Origin: Streptomyces cellostaticus
GTDB lineage: Bacteria > Actinomycetota > Actinomycetes > Streptomycetales > Streptomycetaceae
Direction: 5' to 3'
Assembly: GCF_023630175.1 (NCBI RefSeq)
Contig: NZ_JALLIN010000001.1
Span: 62,001-126,000, forward strand
DNA: 64,000 nucleotides
Positions 8,751 to 17,248 of the stretch are shown here, piece after piece (within the stretch, counting starts at the first letter, position 1; every line of letters begins with the position of its first letter). A program made the position numbers and the translations under genes. Under the pieces are notes generated by a model. It ran no database searches, was not told the DNA's origin, and worked only from the letters and a program-made list of their open reading frames with translations.

Positions 8751-8820
8751 GTTCGACCTTCTCCCCTGGGGCCGCCTTCCAGAGCCCCAAGGGTTGGCAT
8801 CGCGACGAATGCCCAGCTAC

Positions 8821-9579
8821 TCAGAAGTGAGCATCGACCTGCAGCCGGCCCTCGATGTAGTCGCCGAGCCGCTGGTCGTCGACGACCAGCGAGCCCTGCA
8901 CCACGCCGACCAGCCCGGTCTCCCGGAAACGCTTGAGGAACAGCCCGACCCGGGAGCGGGTGGTGCCGACCATCTCGGCGAGCTCCTCCTGGGTGATCCG
9001 GGCCCGAATCACCACCAGTCGGCCGCGGCGCCGGCCTATCTGCTGGGAGAGCAGCAGTAACCGGGCCGCCAGGCGGCGCTCACACTCCAGCGTCACCATG
9101 TCGACGATGATCTTCTGCTGTTCGATCACCCGCTCACCGAGGTGCCGCACGTACGCCGGCAGCAGACCCTCCTCGGCAAGCACCGAGAGGAACCGGTCGC
9201 CCGGGATCTGACGCAGCGTCGCCGGCTCCAGCGCGATGGCGGTGTCGGAGCGTTCGCTTCCGAGCAGCCCCAGCTCACCCAGAACGTCGCCCGCCCCGGA
9301 GATGTAGAGCAGACATCGCTTGCCGCTCCCGGTGATCATCAGCGTTTTGACCTGGCCGGTCTCGATCACATACATGTGCCGGTCCTGGCCGCCGTCCGTG
9401 TACACGTGCCCCCGCCGGGGCACCGTCAGGGTCGGGGTGTCGTGCAGCCGCGTGGCGCACAGCGCGCGCAGCTTGGTGCGGAAGCGGGCCGAGTCGGTGT
9501 CGGCCGGCTCGACGGCACGTCGTACGGGGACCGCGGTGGCAGTCGGACGGGTCCGGTGGTGCTCCAGTGTTGCCCTCAT
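8821..9579 (-). CDS. Crp/Fnr-family transcription regulator with a TTA codon
   Basis: The 252-residue protein has an N-terminal cyclic-nucleotide-binding-type beta roll (about 50-150: GHVYTDGG, GQVKTLM, GDVLGELGLLGSE) and a C-terminal winged helix with ITQEELAEMVGTTRSRVGLFLKRF as recognition region. No Fnr-type iron-sulfur cysteine cluster is visible. The ATG at 9579 was taken over earlier starts because GAGG precedes it; upstream codons are low-complexity. Codon 174 is TTA (9058-9060, in frame), a rare leucine codon that in Streptomyces makes translation depend on the bldA tRNA. The gene is divergent from the P450 at 9909 and lies next to the antiporter, so it is well placed as the pathway activator, like LnmO (inference). 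A paralogue lies at 11955-12623. Confidence 0.9.
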   Translation of the reverse strand: MRATLEHHRTRPTATAVPVRRAVEPADTDSARFRTKLRALCATRLHDTPTLTVPRRGHVYTDGGQDRHMYVIETGQVKTLMITGSGKRCLLYISGAGDVLGELGLLGSERSDTAIALEPATLRQIPGDRFLSVLAEEGLLPAYVRHLGERVIEQQKIIVDMVTLECERRLAARLLLLSQQIGRRRGRLVVIRARITQEELAEMVGTTRSRVGLFLKRFRETGLVGVVQGSLVVDDQRLGDYIEGRLQVDAHF

Positions 9580-9908
9580 CTTCAACCTCGAATCGCCTGG
9601 AAAACGGCACAGGAGCGTCGTCCTGACCCGGGCAGGCCGGCCCGGCGGACGCGTCGGGATGTGGCTGAGATCGCCCTGATGTGCGGATCGGCGAGGTGCG
9701 GGGGCAAGCATAGGAAAAGTTTCGGCCGACACCAATGCCCACGCGCCCCCATTCCACGCGGGCATGCCACCGGCCGCGGCGGGGCCCCCGCCGACTTCAC
9801 GCGATGCTCAATCCAGCGCAGAAACGCCCGGTTCGGCCGGTCTAGGTTCGGGACGCTCGGGCGTACCCGCCGGAACGAGCCGACCTGCCGAGGAACGGAG
9901 ACTGCACC
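9580..9908. other. Divergent intergenic region between Crp/Fnr gene and P450
   Basis: These 329 bases separate two divergent starts and must hold both promoters. A TAGGTT hexamer at 9843-9848 could be the -10 box for the P450, but no convincing -35 is present. CGGAG at 9896-9900 is the P450 ribosome site. No coding potential or strong hairpin was seen. Confidence 0.4.
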
Positions 9909-11210
9909 GTGAATGACCGGTCATCACAGCCCGGCGCACCGTCCGGTTCCGAGGACCCGAAGGTCCTGCCGACCGGACCGCGGGTCGACCCCTACGCGCT
10001 GTACTCCGACATGCGTGCCGAGGGCGTCGTCCACACCATCCGCGAACCCAACGGCCTCCACCGCCGGCTCGTGCTGCGCTACGCCGAGTCCCGCGACGTC
10101 ATGAACGACTCCCGCTTCGCCAAGGACCCGGGCCTGGCCTGGGACCAGCTGCGCGACGCCGGCTACGTCAAGGGCGAGCGCGACAACCGCGCCGACTACC
10201 TCTACCACCTGGTCAACACCGACCCACCGGACCACACCCGGCTGCGCAGGCTGATCAGCAAGGCGTTCACCAACCGCCGGATGGAGGCGATGCGCCCGCG
10301 CGTGCGGGAGATCGCCGAGCAACTGCTCGACGGCCTCGCCGGGCAGCGGACCGTCGACCTGATCGAGGGCTACGCGCACCCGCTGGCCACCACAGTCATC
10401 TGCGAGATCCTCGGCGTGCCGAACGCCGACCGGGAGAACTTCCGGATCTGGGCCACCGCCATGCTCACCGCCCCGGACGCGGTGGTCGAAGGCGCGCTCA
10501 CTCCGCAAGAGGGCTACGCGGCGATGCAGTCCTTCTTCACCGAGCTGCTGGCCCGCCGCCGCGAGGAACTCAAGGACCTCGCGGAGACCGACGTGGACAC
10601 CAGCGCCCAGCAGCCCGATGTGATCACCGGCTTGATCGTCGCCCGCGACGAGGGCAACCGGCTCACCGAGATCGAGATGGTCTCCACCGCGATGCTGCTG
10701 CTCAGCGCCGGCCAGGAGCCGACCGTCAACCTGATCGCCAACGGCACCCTGGCGCTGTTCGACAACCCGGAGCAGTTCGCCCTGCTGCGGGCCAAACCCG
10801 ACCTGATCGCCACGGCCGTGGAGGAGTTCCTCCGCTACGACCCGCCGGTGGAGCTGTCCACCATGCGGGTCTCCACCGAGGACGTCGAGGTGGCCGGCAC
10901 CGTGATCCCGGCCGGCAGCGTGGTCACGGTCTCCATCGCCTCGACCAGCCGCGACGAGCGGCAGTTCGAGAACCCCGACCGGCTGGACATCACCCGCACC
11001 GACAACCCGCACCTGGCTTTCGGATTCGGCCTGCACCACTGCATCGGTGCCCCGCTCGCCCGGATCGAGGGTCAGGAGGCGATCGCGGCACTGGTCGACC
11101 GCTACCCGAACATCTCGCTCTCCGGCACCCGGGACGACCTGCGCTGGCGCCCCACCCGGATCATGCGCGGCCTGGTCGAGCTGCAGGTCGAGCTCGGCCC
11201 GCGAGCCTGA
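9909..11210 (+). CDS. Cytochrome P450 with Pro in place of the I-helix Thr
   Basis: The 433-residue soluble bacterial P450 fits the CYP107/CYP105-like size range. Landmarks are ExxR (EEFLRY), FGFGLHHCIGAPLAR with heme-ligand Cys378, and an I-helix AGQEPTVN. The acidic residue Glu270 is kept, but the next position, normally the proton-relay Thr, is Pro271; a Thr follows one residue later. This change is uncommon and may alter oxygen activation. The GTG start at 9909 has CGGAG upstream. The stop is 10 bases before the PPTase gene, so both are probably one transcript. It sits between two Crp/Fnr genes, within the biosynthetic region, and most likely oxidises the polyketide after assembly. No redox partner gene is visible. 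Confidence 0.93.
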   Translation: MNDRSSQPGAPSGSEDPKVLPTGPRVDPYALYSDMRAEGVVHTIREPNGLHRRLVLRYAESRDVMNDSRFAKDPGLAWDQLRDAGYVKGERDNRADYLYHLVNTDPPDHTRLRRLISKAFTNRRMEAMRPRVREIAEQLLDGLAGQRTVDLIEGYAHPLATTVICEILGVPNADRENFRIWATAMLTAPDAVVEGALTPQEGYAAMQSFFTELLARRREELKDLAETDVDTSAQQPDVITGLIVARDEGNRLTEIEMVSTAMLLLSAGQEPTVNLIANGTLALFDNPEQFALLRAKPDLIATAVEEFLRYDPPVELSTMRVSTEDVEVAGTVIPAGSVVTVSIASTSRDERQFENPDRLDITRTDNPHLAFGFGLHHCIGAPLARIEGQEAIAALVDRYPNISLSGTRDDLRWRPTRIMRGLVELQVELGPRA

Positions 11211-11220
11211 ACCGCGCCGG

Positions 11221-11973
11221 ATGGCAGAGCGAGGGCTCCTGCCCGGCACGCGCGAGGCCCACGTATGGGCCGCGCGCGTGCCCGACTCGGACCGCGACGC
11301 CGCGGTCCGGGCGGGGCTGGCACTGCTCACGCCCGCCGAGCACGACCGGCTGGCCCACTTCCGCTTCGCCCGCGACCGCGCCCAGTACGCGGTGGCGCAC
11401 ACCCTGCTGCGGACCGCGCTGACCCGGTGTCATCCTGAAATCCCGCCGCGGCAGTGGGAATTCCGCACCACCTGGCACGGCCGTCCGGAACTCACCGGCC
11501 GCACCGCGGGGACCGGGCTGAGGTTCAACCTCTCCCACACCCCCGGCGCGGCCGTCTGCGTGGTCACCCTCGGGACCGACTGCGGCATCGACGTCGAGGA
11601 GACCGCTCCGCACCGCACCCGCCGACTGCCCGGAGTGCTCGCCCCCGCCGAGGCCGCCGCGCTCGCCGGGCTGCCCGCCGGCGGGCGGGCCGACGCCCTC
11701 CTCCGGTACTGGACCCTGAAGGAGGCCTACACCAAGGCCCTCGGCCTCGGCCTCGCCCACCCGTTCAGCCGCTGCGACTTCGGCGCGCTGCCCGACACCG
11801 GGACGATCACGCTGGCCGCCGACGCCGAGGGGAAGTGGCAGTTCCACCAGTGGCGGCCGGGACCCGGCCACATCGCCGCGCTCGCCCTGCGCCGCGGCGC
11901 GGGCGCCGCCGGGCTGGTGGTGGTCCACCACGGCGACGCCCCCGCCGGCTCCGCTCAGACTCTCGCCACGTAA
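11221..11973 (+). CDS. Sfp-type 4'-phosphopantetheinyl transferase
   Basis: The 250-residue enzyme moves phosphopantetheine from CoA to the serine of carrier-protein domains. Visible family motifs are the LRFNLSH core, CGIDVEE (Mg2+-binding Asp and Glu) and WTLKEAYTKALGLG. Length is typical of Sfp-like enzymes with broad carrier preference. The ATG at 11221 lies 10 bases after the P450 stop and lacks a clear ribosome site, consistent with translational coupling. Its 3' end overlaps the convergent Crp/Fnr gene by 19 bases. It is the only PPTase in the window and could activate the ACP and PCP domains of both PKS regions. Confidence 0.95.
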   Translation: MAERGLLPGTREAHVWAARVPDSDRDAAVRAGLALLTPAEHDRLAHFRFARDRAQYAVAHTLLRTALTRCHPEIPPRQWEFRTTWHGRPELTGRTAGTGLRFNLSHTPGAAVCVVTLGTDCGIDVEETAPHRTRRLPGVLAPAEAAALAGLPAGGRADALLRYWTLKEAYTKALGLGLAHPFSRCDFGALPDTGTITLAADAEGKWQFHQWRPGPGHIAALALRRGAGAAGLVVVHHGDAPAGSAQTLAT

Positions 11974-12623
11974 CGCTCCAGCCGGGTCTCGTGCACTGTC
12001 AGTTGGGCCGAACCACTGTGCACCAGCAGCCCGTCGTCGGAGAACCGCTTCAGGAAGAACCCCACCCGGGAACGCGTGGTCCCCACCATTTCAGAGAGTT
12101 CCTCGTGCGTTATCCGCCGTTCCATTCTCAGCTCGGCCCCCTGCCGCCGACCGACCTTCCGAGCGAGATCGAGAAGTGTGACAGCGAGCCTCTGCTCGCA
12201 GTTCATGGTCACCATATTGGCGATCAACCGCTGCTGCCAGGACAGCTGCCCCATCAAATGCAGGGCGAACTCCTCAGCGTTCTCCAGATCCTGCAGAACC
12301 GCTGCCACATGCGCCGCCGACAATTTCCGCAGGACACTCCGCTTCATCGCCGTCGCGGTCTCCGTACGCATTCCCTGGAGAATTCCCAGCTCACCGAAGA
12401 ACTCTCCCTCCACGCATATGGAGAGCAGACATCGCTTACCATCCGGAGAGCCTGAAACGATCTTGACCTGACCCTCCTCGACCAGGTACAGACCGTTGTC
12501 GCACTGCCCGGTGGAATATACGTTCTCGCCGCGCACCAGCCGCACCACTGGGGCGGATCCCCCACTCCCCACCATTCTGTCTCGCAGCGTTTCCCACAGC
12601 GACATGGACGTGGAGACGAACAT
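11955..12623 (-). CDS. Crp/Fnr-family transcription regulator (second copy)
   Basis: The 222-residue paralogue of the regulator at 8821-9579 has a cNMP-type beta roll (GENVYSTGQ, GQVKIVSG, GEFFGELGILQG) followed by a winged helix, ITHEELSEMVGTTRSRVGFFLKRF. The DNA-binding helix is almost identical to that of the first copy, so the two may read the same operator. The dimerisation helix (NMVTMNCEQRLAVTLL) is also conserved. The ATG at 12623 was chosen because GGGGGGAAG precedes it. No TTA codon was seen here, unlike the first copy. It converges on the PPTase gene and marks the right boundary of the first biosynthetic region. Confidence 0.9.
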   Translation of the reverse strand: MFVSTSMSLWETLRDRMVGSGGSAPVVRLVRGENVYSTGQCDNGLYLVEEGQVKIVSGSPDGKRCLLSICVEGEFFGELGILQGMRTETATAMKRSVLRKLSAAHVAAVLQDLENAEEFALHLMGQLSWQQRLIANMVTMNCEQRLAVTLLDLARKVGRRQGAELRMERRITHEELSEMVGTTRSRVGFFLKRFSDDGLLVHSGSAQLTVHETRLERYVARV

Positions 12624-13763
12624 GTACTTCCCCCCTAGTATGCGGTGGCCGCGACCATGAATCAAGCCGGGTTCGGGTCAATAATGAAGTCGAAGACCCG
12701 TTCCACCCTCCCCCAAACGAATTTGCCCCCTGCACCCCGGCCAAAAACCTTGCCGCGGATACCTCCGGCCACCCGCCCGACTCGGCCCGATCATCGAAAA
12801 GGAGCCGTATCCGACCACCGTGCACGACAACACCCTGCTCCGGGCGCCGCGGCGCCGCCCGGCAGGCGGCGCACCCGACACCCGACCGTCAGAACATGGC
12901 ACTGCCGCCCTGAGGTGCGCCAGGCACGCGGCGCACCTCAGGGCAGCGACTCCCGTCCGACACGCCTACCGCCTCATGCCGCGGGCGCAACCCAACCGGC
13001 GCACCGGCACCGCCAGGGCGTGAGCGCGGGCCGCATCGGTCCTGGAGACACCGGAGCGCCCCCACCAACTCGCCACCGCGCACGGTCCGCTGGGCGGCTG
13101 CCCCGCTCGCGCGCCGTGGTGGAGCGCGCCGGCTGCTGCGACGGGACCATGCGGCGGCCCGATCGCCGGGAACCGGGCCACTGACCGCCGAGCCGGCGGC
13201 CACTGCCACTCGGCACGCTGTCGACCTGGGCCGGGGGCGGCACCCCCGACCGGGGCGGGCGACCCCGCAGGGTCCACGCCCGGGGGATCGCTGCCGCGTG
13301 TGGGTCCGACGCCCCGCCACCCCGGGCGCGCCCTTCTGCTCGCCCTCACCGCGGCCGCCCGGCTCGGCCCGGCGCTCCACACCCGGCGGCGCCTTCCCGA
13401 GGGCGTCGCCCTTCGAGGGCGGCGTCGAGGAGTTGGAGCCGTTGCGCGAGCGCAGCGACTGAAGCTTCGTCAGTTCCCGTAGCCTTCCGCGCGGACCGCG
13501 GCCATGGACGGCAACTCGGCTACTTGATGGACACGTTCGAGGGCACACCCTCACGAACCGTCACGTCGCAGCAAGACCGTCACGCTCCGGTTACCCGCTC
13601 AATGGTTGCGTCCAGATGTCTGCCGCTGCGGATCAGCGAGGTCCCGGGCCATCCCGATGAGCACCGTGGGCTGGACCTGGGTGCCGCCGCCCGCACCGCG
13701 CCGGCGGGGCCTCGGTGACCGGAGCACGGATCGGGCAGGGGCGGTTCCTCGCCGGGGCGCCGG
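12624..13763. other. 1.1 kb gene-poor interval
   Basis: No open frame here has a ribosome site, a recognisable domain or good codon bias. The open frames are GC-rich Arg/Pro/Ala strings typical of non-coding reading. The right half looks like degraded coding DNA, but I could not identify a parent gene. The promoter of the regulator at 12623 must lie at its left end. A perfect 15-bp inverted repeat is noted separately. The interval separates the first biosynthetic region from an unrelated P450. Confidence 0.5.
12907..12944. terminator. Perfect 15-bp hairpin with 8-base loop
   Basis: GCCCTGAGGTGCGCC (12907-12921) is perfectly complementary to 12930-12944 around the loop AGGCACGC. It has the form of a strong intrinsic terminator without T-tract, common in streptomycetes. 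No neighbouring gene reads closely into it, so it may be a left-over terminator or a protein-binding site. Confidence 0.45.
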
Positions 13764-15128
13764 CTATGCCTTGGCCTCCGGTACCGGGTGCACGGTCATC
13801 GGGAGTGCGCTGGCCCCCATGATGCCCTTGCACACCTCCCGGACCGGGGGGCCGGGTACCGGCCGGAGTTCGAAGCGGGGCAGCACGGTGGCCAGCGCGA
13901 AGGTCATCGTCAAGTTGGCCATCGACTCTCCCGCGCACAGGCGGGTGCCCGCGCCGAAGGGCATGAAGTGCTCACGGCGGGGCGGCTGGGGGTGCCCCGG
14001 CGCCCAGCGATCGGGGTCGAAGGTCGTGGGATCGGGGAAGACGACCGGGTCGCGGTGCAGGGCGGTGAGGCTGGCCAGCAGTTCGGCCTCGGCGGGGAAC
14101 GCGAAGCCGCCGACCTGTACGGGGCGGGTGGTGCGCCGCATGTCCATCCAGCCGGGGCTGCGCAGCCGCAGGGTCTCGTTGACGACCTGGCGGGTGTACA
14201 CCAGCCGGTTCAGGTCGCCCATGGTGGGGTCCCGCCCGTCCAGCACCTGGGCGAACTCCTCGCGCAGTCGCTGGGCGGCCGTAGGGTGCTGCGCGATTTC
14301 GTGGAAGGCCCAGCCCAGGGCGTGTCCGGTGCTGTCGCCGCCGGCGATCAGCATGGACAGCACCTCATCGCGCAATTCCCCCGGGCTCATGGGTTGGCCG
14401 TCCGCGTCCCGGGCGGCGACCATGCTGGACAGGATGTCGCCGTGGCCGTGCGGGTCGGTCAGGTATCGGTTGATGATCGAGGTCAGCGCCGCTTCGAGCC
14501 GGTCCCGCGCCCGGATGAAGCGCCGATTGGCAGGGGTGGGCAGCTTGTCCACCAGGTCGCTGGGGACCACGCTACGGATGCCGACGCCGGCTATGAAGTC
14601 GGCGATGGTGTCCCGGATGGTGTCGGCGTCGCCGGCTACCTTGTCCGAGGAGAACAGCGCGGTGTTGATCAGCGCGTTGGCCAGGGTGTCCATCTCGCGG
14701 GCCATGTCCAGGACGGTACCGGGCCGCCAGGCGTCGACCTGCGCTTTGATGCCGGCCAGCAGCACGGCCACGTCGTACCCGGGGTGGTCGTGGCTGAACG
14801 CCTGCTGGACCATCCGGCGCTGGCGCAGGTGGAAGGCGCCGTCGGAGCTGCCGAGCCCGTTGCCGACCAGCGGGCGCACCTTGCTGAAGAACCGCCCCCG
14901 GGCGAATGTGTCACCGCCGTCGCCGAGTATTTCGCGGACCATGGCGTGGTCGTTGATGAGGAAGGTGGGAGTACGGCCCATGCGCAGCCGCAGCACGGGG
15001 CCCTCGGCACGGACCCGCTCGAAGAAGGCCAGCCTCTGGGCCGCCACGGCCGGCCTGTGCCCGGCAAGCGGGACGCTGCCGGATGCGACTGGCGCAGAAC
15101 CAACAACCTGATCCGTCCGACCCGACAT
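13764..15128 (-). CDS. Cytochrome P450
   Basis: The 454-residue P450 has ETLRLRSPG (ExxR), an AGGDST I-helix with an Asp-Ser pair, a PERF-like FDPDRW and FMPFGAGTRLCAGE with heme-ligand Cys398. The pattern is close to P450s that act on terpenes in streptomycetes (pentalenene-oxygenase-like), but no terpene synthase is nearby. The ATG at 15128 has GGGAG in front of it. The neighbours are a non-coding interval and a decayed VOC gene, so it stands alone. It is long compared with the P450 at 9909 and is not its close paralogue. The substrate is unknown. Confidence 0.93.
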   Translation of the reverse strand: MSGRTDQVVGSAPVASGSVPLAGHRPAVAAQRLAFFERVRAEGPVLRLRMGRTPTFLINDHAMVREILGDGGDTFARGRFFSKVRPLVGNGLGSSDGAFHLRQRRMVQQAFSHDHPGYDVAVLLAGIKAQVDAWRPGTVLDMAREMDTLANALINTALFSSDKVAGDADTIRDTIADFIAGVGIRSVVPSDLVDKLPTPANRRFIRARDRLEAALTSIINRYLTDPHGHGDILSSMVAARDADGQPMSPGELRDEVLSMLIAGGDSTGHALGWAFHEIAQHPTAAQRLREEFAQVLDGRDPTMGDLNRLVYTRQVVNETLRLRSPGWMDMRRTTRPVQVGGFAFPAEAELLASLTALHRDPVVFPDPTTFDPDRWAPGHPQPPRREHFMPFGAGTRLCAGESMANLTMTFALATVLPRFELRPVPGPPVREVCKGIMGASALPMTVHPVPEAKA

Positions 15129-15232
15129 CAGCTCGCTCCCGTCGTCTCTTCCCAGTAGAACAGGAGGTACTCACCCGGCCTCTCGCCTCAACTGCGGTTC
15201 GTCCGAGTGCGTTTCGACGCTAGCCCGGCCCG

Positions 15233-15585
15233 GTGACCGTCCGGCGCTCAGAAGTGAGCAGTGGGACCGGAATCCGGCGGCTGCGCGCGCAGGTCCGGCC
15301 GGACCGGGTGGCGACCGGCGCCGAGGGCGCCGAAGGCCTGGCCTGCGCCCGGTGGCAGCGCCGGGCCACCTCCGTCCCTGCTGCGGGACGCCCCGGCCGG
15401 GCCGCTTCGGCGCCCGGGAAGCCGGCGACGCGCTGGAAGCAGACGGCCGGGCCCTCGCCCCGCGGGTCGGCGTAATCGTCGCTGCTGCAAGGGATTTTCA
15501 TTCCGGTCGGCTGCCCGGAGAACTCGGCCAGGCGGGTGAGGTCCGGACCGTCGAGGGTGATTCCGCAAAAGCTGGTCAGTGCCGT
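15233..15585 (-). pseudogene. Broken VOC/glyoxalase-fold gene
   Basis: The reading from 15585 gives TSFCGITLDGPDLTRLAEF, then GMKI, SSDDYAD, GEGPAVCFQRVAGF, which is the N-terminal half of a VOC-family protein. The expected ATG is ACG at 15583-15585. After about 65 residues the homology moves to another frame (FGALGAGRHPVRPDL) and ends early. The start-codon loss plus frameshift and short C-terminus indicate a pseudogene. The parent would be about 120 residues long. Confidence 0.6.
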
Positions 15586-15684
15586 CGTCGCGCGATTGCA
15601 CCCTGTTTCCAGCCGATGCCGGCCGCCTCCGCCGGCACCCGAGGTCCGCCTCCTCGGGCCGGCATCCTGTGCTTGACTGACACC

Positions 15685-16260
15685 ATGGCGCGAGACGAAG
15701 AGACCATCGCATTCGCATCGGCGGCTGAGCTGCAGGATTGGCTCTCCCGCAATTATGCCGCATCCCGCGGTTTCTGGCTGAAGCTCAAGAACAACGCCGC
15801 GGGCGAAGACGCCCTGACGTACGCCCAGGCCCTCGACGTGGCATTGTGCTACGGGTGGATCGACGGCCAGAAGGGCAAGCTCGACGACGCCCACTGGCTC
15901 CAGCGGTTCACGCCCCGGTCGGCCCGCAGCCGGTGGTCCAAGGTCAACCGGGAGAAGGTCGCCGCCCTCATCGAGCAGGGACGGATGCAACCGCCGGGGA
16001 TCGCCGAGGTCGAGCGGGCCAAGAAGGACGGGCGCTGGGAAGCGGCCTACGCGGGGGCGAAGTCCGCCACCGTTCCGGACGACCTGGCGCGGGCGCTGGA
16101 GGCCAACCCGGCCGCCGCGGAGTTCTTCAAGACCCTCGACAGCCAGAATCGCTACTCCATCCTCTACCGGGTGCAGGACGCCAAGAAGCCCGAGACCAGG
16201 GCCCGGCGCATCGAGAAGTACGTCGGCATGCTGGCCAACCACGAGAAGATCCACTCGTGA
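15685..16260 (+). CDS. YdeI/OmpD-associated family protein
   Basis: The 191-residue soluble protein matches the YdeI-type family: AAELQDWLSRNYAASRGFWLKL at the N-terminus, ALDVALCYGWIDGQKGKLDD, RFTPRSARSRWSKVNREKV, and a C-terminal RARRIEKYVGMLA segment. Such proteins are often found as stress-related or bacteriocin-protection factors, but the biochemical role is not established. The ATG at 15685 agrees with family starts. No ribosome site is clear and the leader may be very short. It is intact although both neighbours are decayed genes. Confidence 0.88.
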   Translation: MARDEETIAFASAAELQDWLSRNYAASRGFWLKLKNNAAGEDALTYAQALDVALCYGWIDGQKGKLDDAHWLQRFTPRSARSRWSKVNREKVAALIEQGRMQPPGIAEVERAKKDGRWEAAYAGAKSATVPDDLARALEANPAAAEFFKTLDSQNRYSILYRVQDAKKPETRARRIEKYVGMLANHEKIHS

Positions 16261-16294
16261 GCGCGCGGCGGCGTCCTCTCGCCCGGCCGGCCCG

Positions 16295-17191
16295 GGTGCC
16301 CCATCCCCCTTCGGCGAGGAGGGCCTGGAGCTCGGCGGCGTAGAGCTCGGAGACCGGCCGCGCCCCCGCCGCCGTGTCGAAGTAGCGCTGCTTGAGGTCC
16401 TGGCTGGTGCTGACGGCCCGCAACAGCAACCGGCGCTGCTCGCGGGCGCCGGTGCCGGCCCCGGGCAGCGCGGACCGGCGGCCGTCGGCCGGCGGCGCGT
16501 CCCCCTCCTCGCCGTGCGCCGTGAGCGCGGTGCCGAGCCGGTCTCGTCCCGCAGGTCCGCTCCCACCGTGGCGACCAGCAACTCGGCCTGCCGGAGAGCG
16601 TCTCCGATGCCGCGGGCGGTGATCGCGTCCTCGTGGTGGGCGGCGTCGCCGACCGGCGCCCGGCCTGGCCGCCTGGCGGAGGAAGTTCTGCTGGTGGCCG
16701 GTACCGCGCAGCCGCTCGGCCTGCTCGATCGAGGTGGGCGTGCGGGGCGGGGTCGGTCCGGCGGACGCAGTGGCGGTAACGCCCGTAGGCACCGGCGCGC
16801 ACCGTGTCGAAGCGCTCCTGCGGGAAGCGGGCCGAGACGGGGACCGCGTCCTTGGTCGGGCCGGGCGATACCCAACCGCCGTCTCCCCAGGGGCTGTTAC
16901 GCCCTCGGTGCAGTTCCAAGGCCGCTTCCGCACCTCGCCGGAGCGTGTGGCGCCCCGAGTTCCACGGCGGCCGAGCGCATGCCGTCGGCGCCGGCGACCA
17001 GTCGCACCGCTCGGTCCTCGCCGTGCCGCCGGGGGGGGAGTGAAGGTGACGCCGGCGACGCGCCCGTCCTCTTCGAGCAGGCCCTCGCGGAACTCGGCTC
17101 CGGCGGCCACCCCGTCGGCCGCATCCGACTGCCTGCGATCGCTCAATACTGCGCTGCCGGGCCGGGGCCGGGTGCGTACGGTCAAGGCCAT
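16295..17191 (-). pseudogene. FAD-dependent monooxygenase remnant, middle and C-terminal part
   Basis: Pieces of a flavin monooxygenase appear in all three minus-strand frames in the correct order. First comes GAEFREGLLEEDGRVAGVTF, then VAGADGMRSAAVELGAP, then VGDAAHHEDAITARGIGDALRQAELL (the GD motif that contacts FAD ribityl). The C-terminal YFDTAAG segment follows. At least three frameshifts are needed to join them. The N-terminal dinucleotide-binding part is missing on this strand and is found, inverted, at 17249-17491. Confidence 0.65.
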
Positions 17192-17248
17192 CGGCCGCGC
17201 GCGTCCGGGCGCGGTCGCCCCGACCGGCGCGACCGCGCCCTGTGTGAG

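Noticed and set aside
12820..13023. Small plus-strand open frame of 67 codons in the gene-poor interval
   Set aside because: Starts with a plausible ATG but has no ribosome site, is Arg/Ala/His-rich and runs through the hairpin at 12907-12944. No family resemblance.
13620..13720. Short minus-strand reading with VQPTVLIG, reminiscent of malic enzyme
   Set aside because: Only eight residues match and no further segment of that enzyme is found in any frame nearby.
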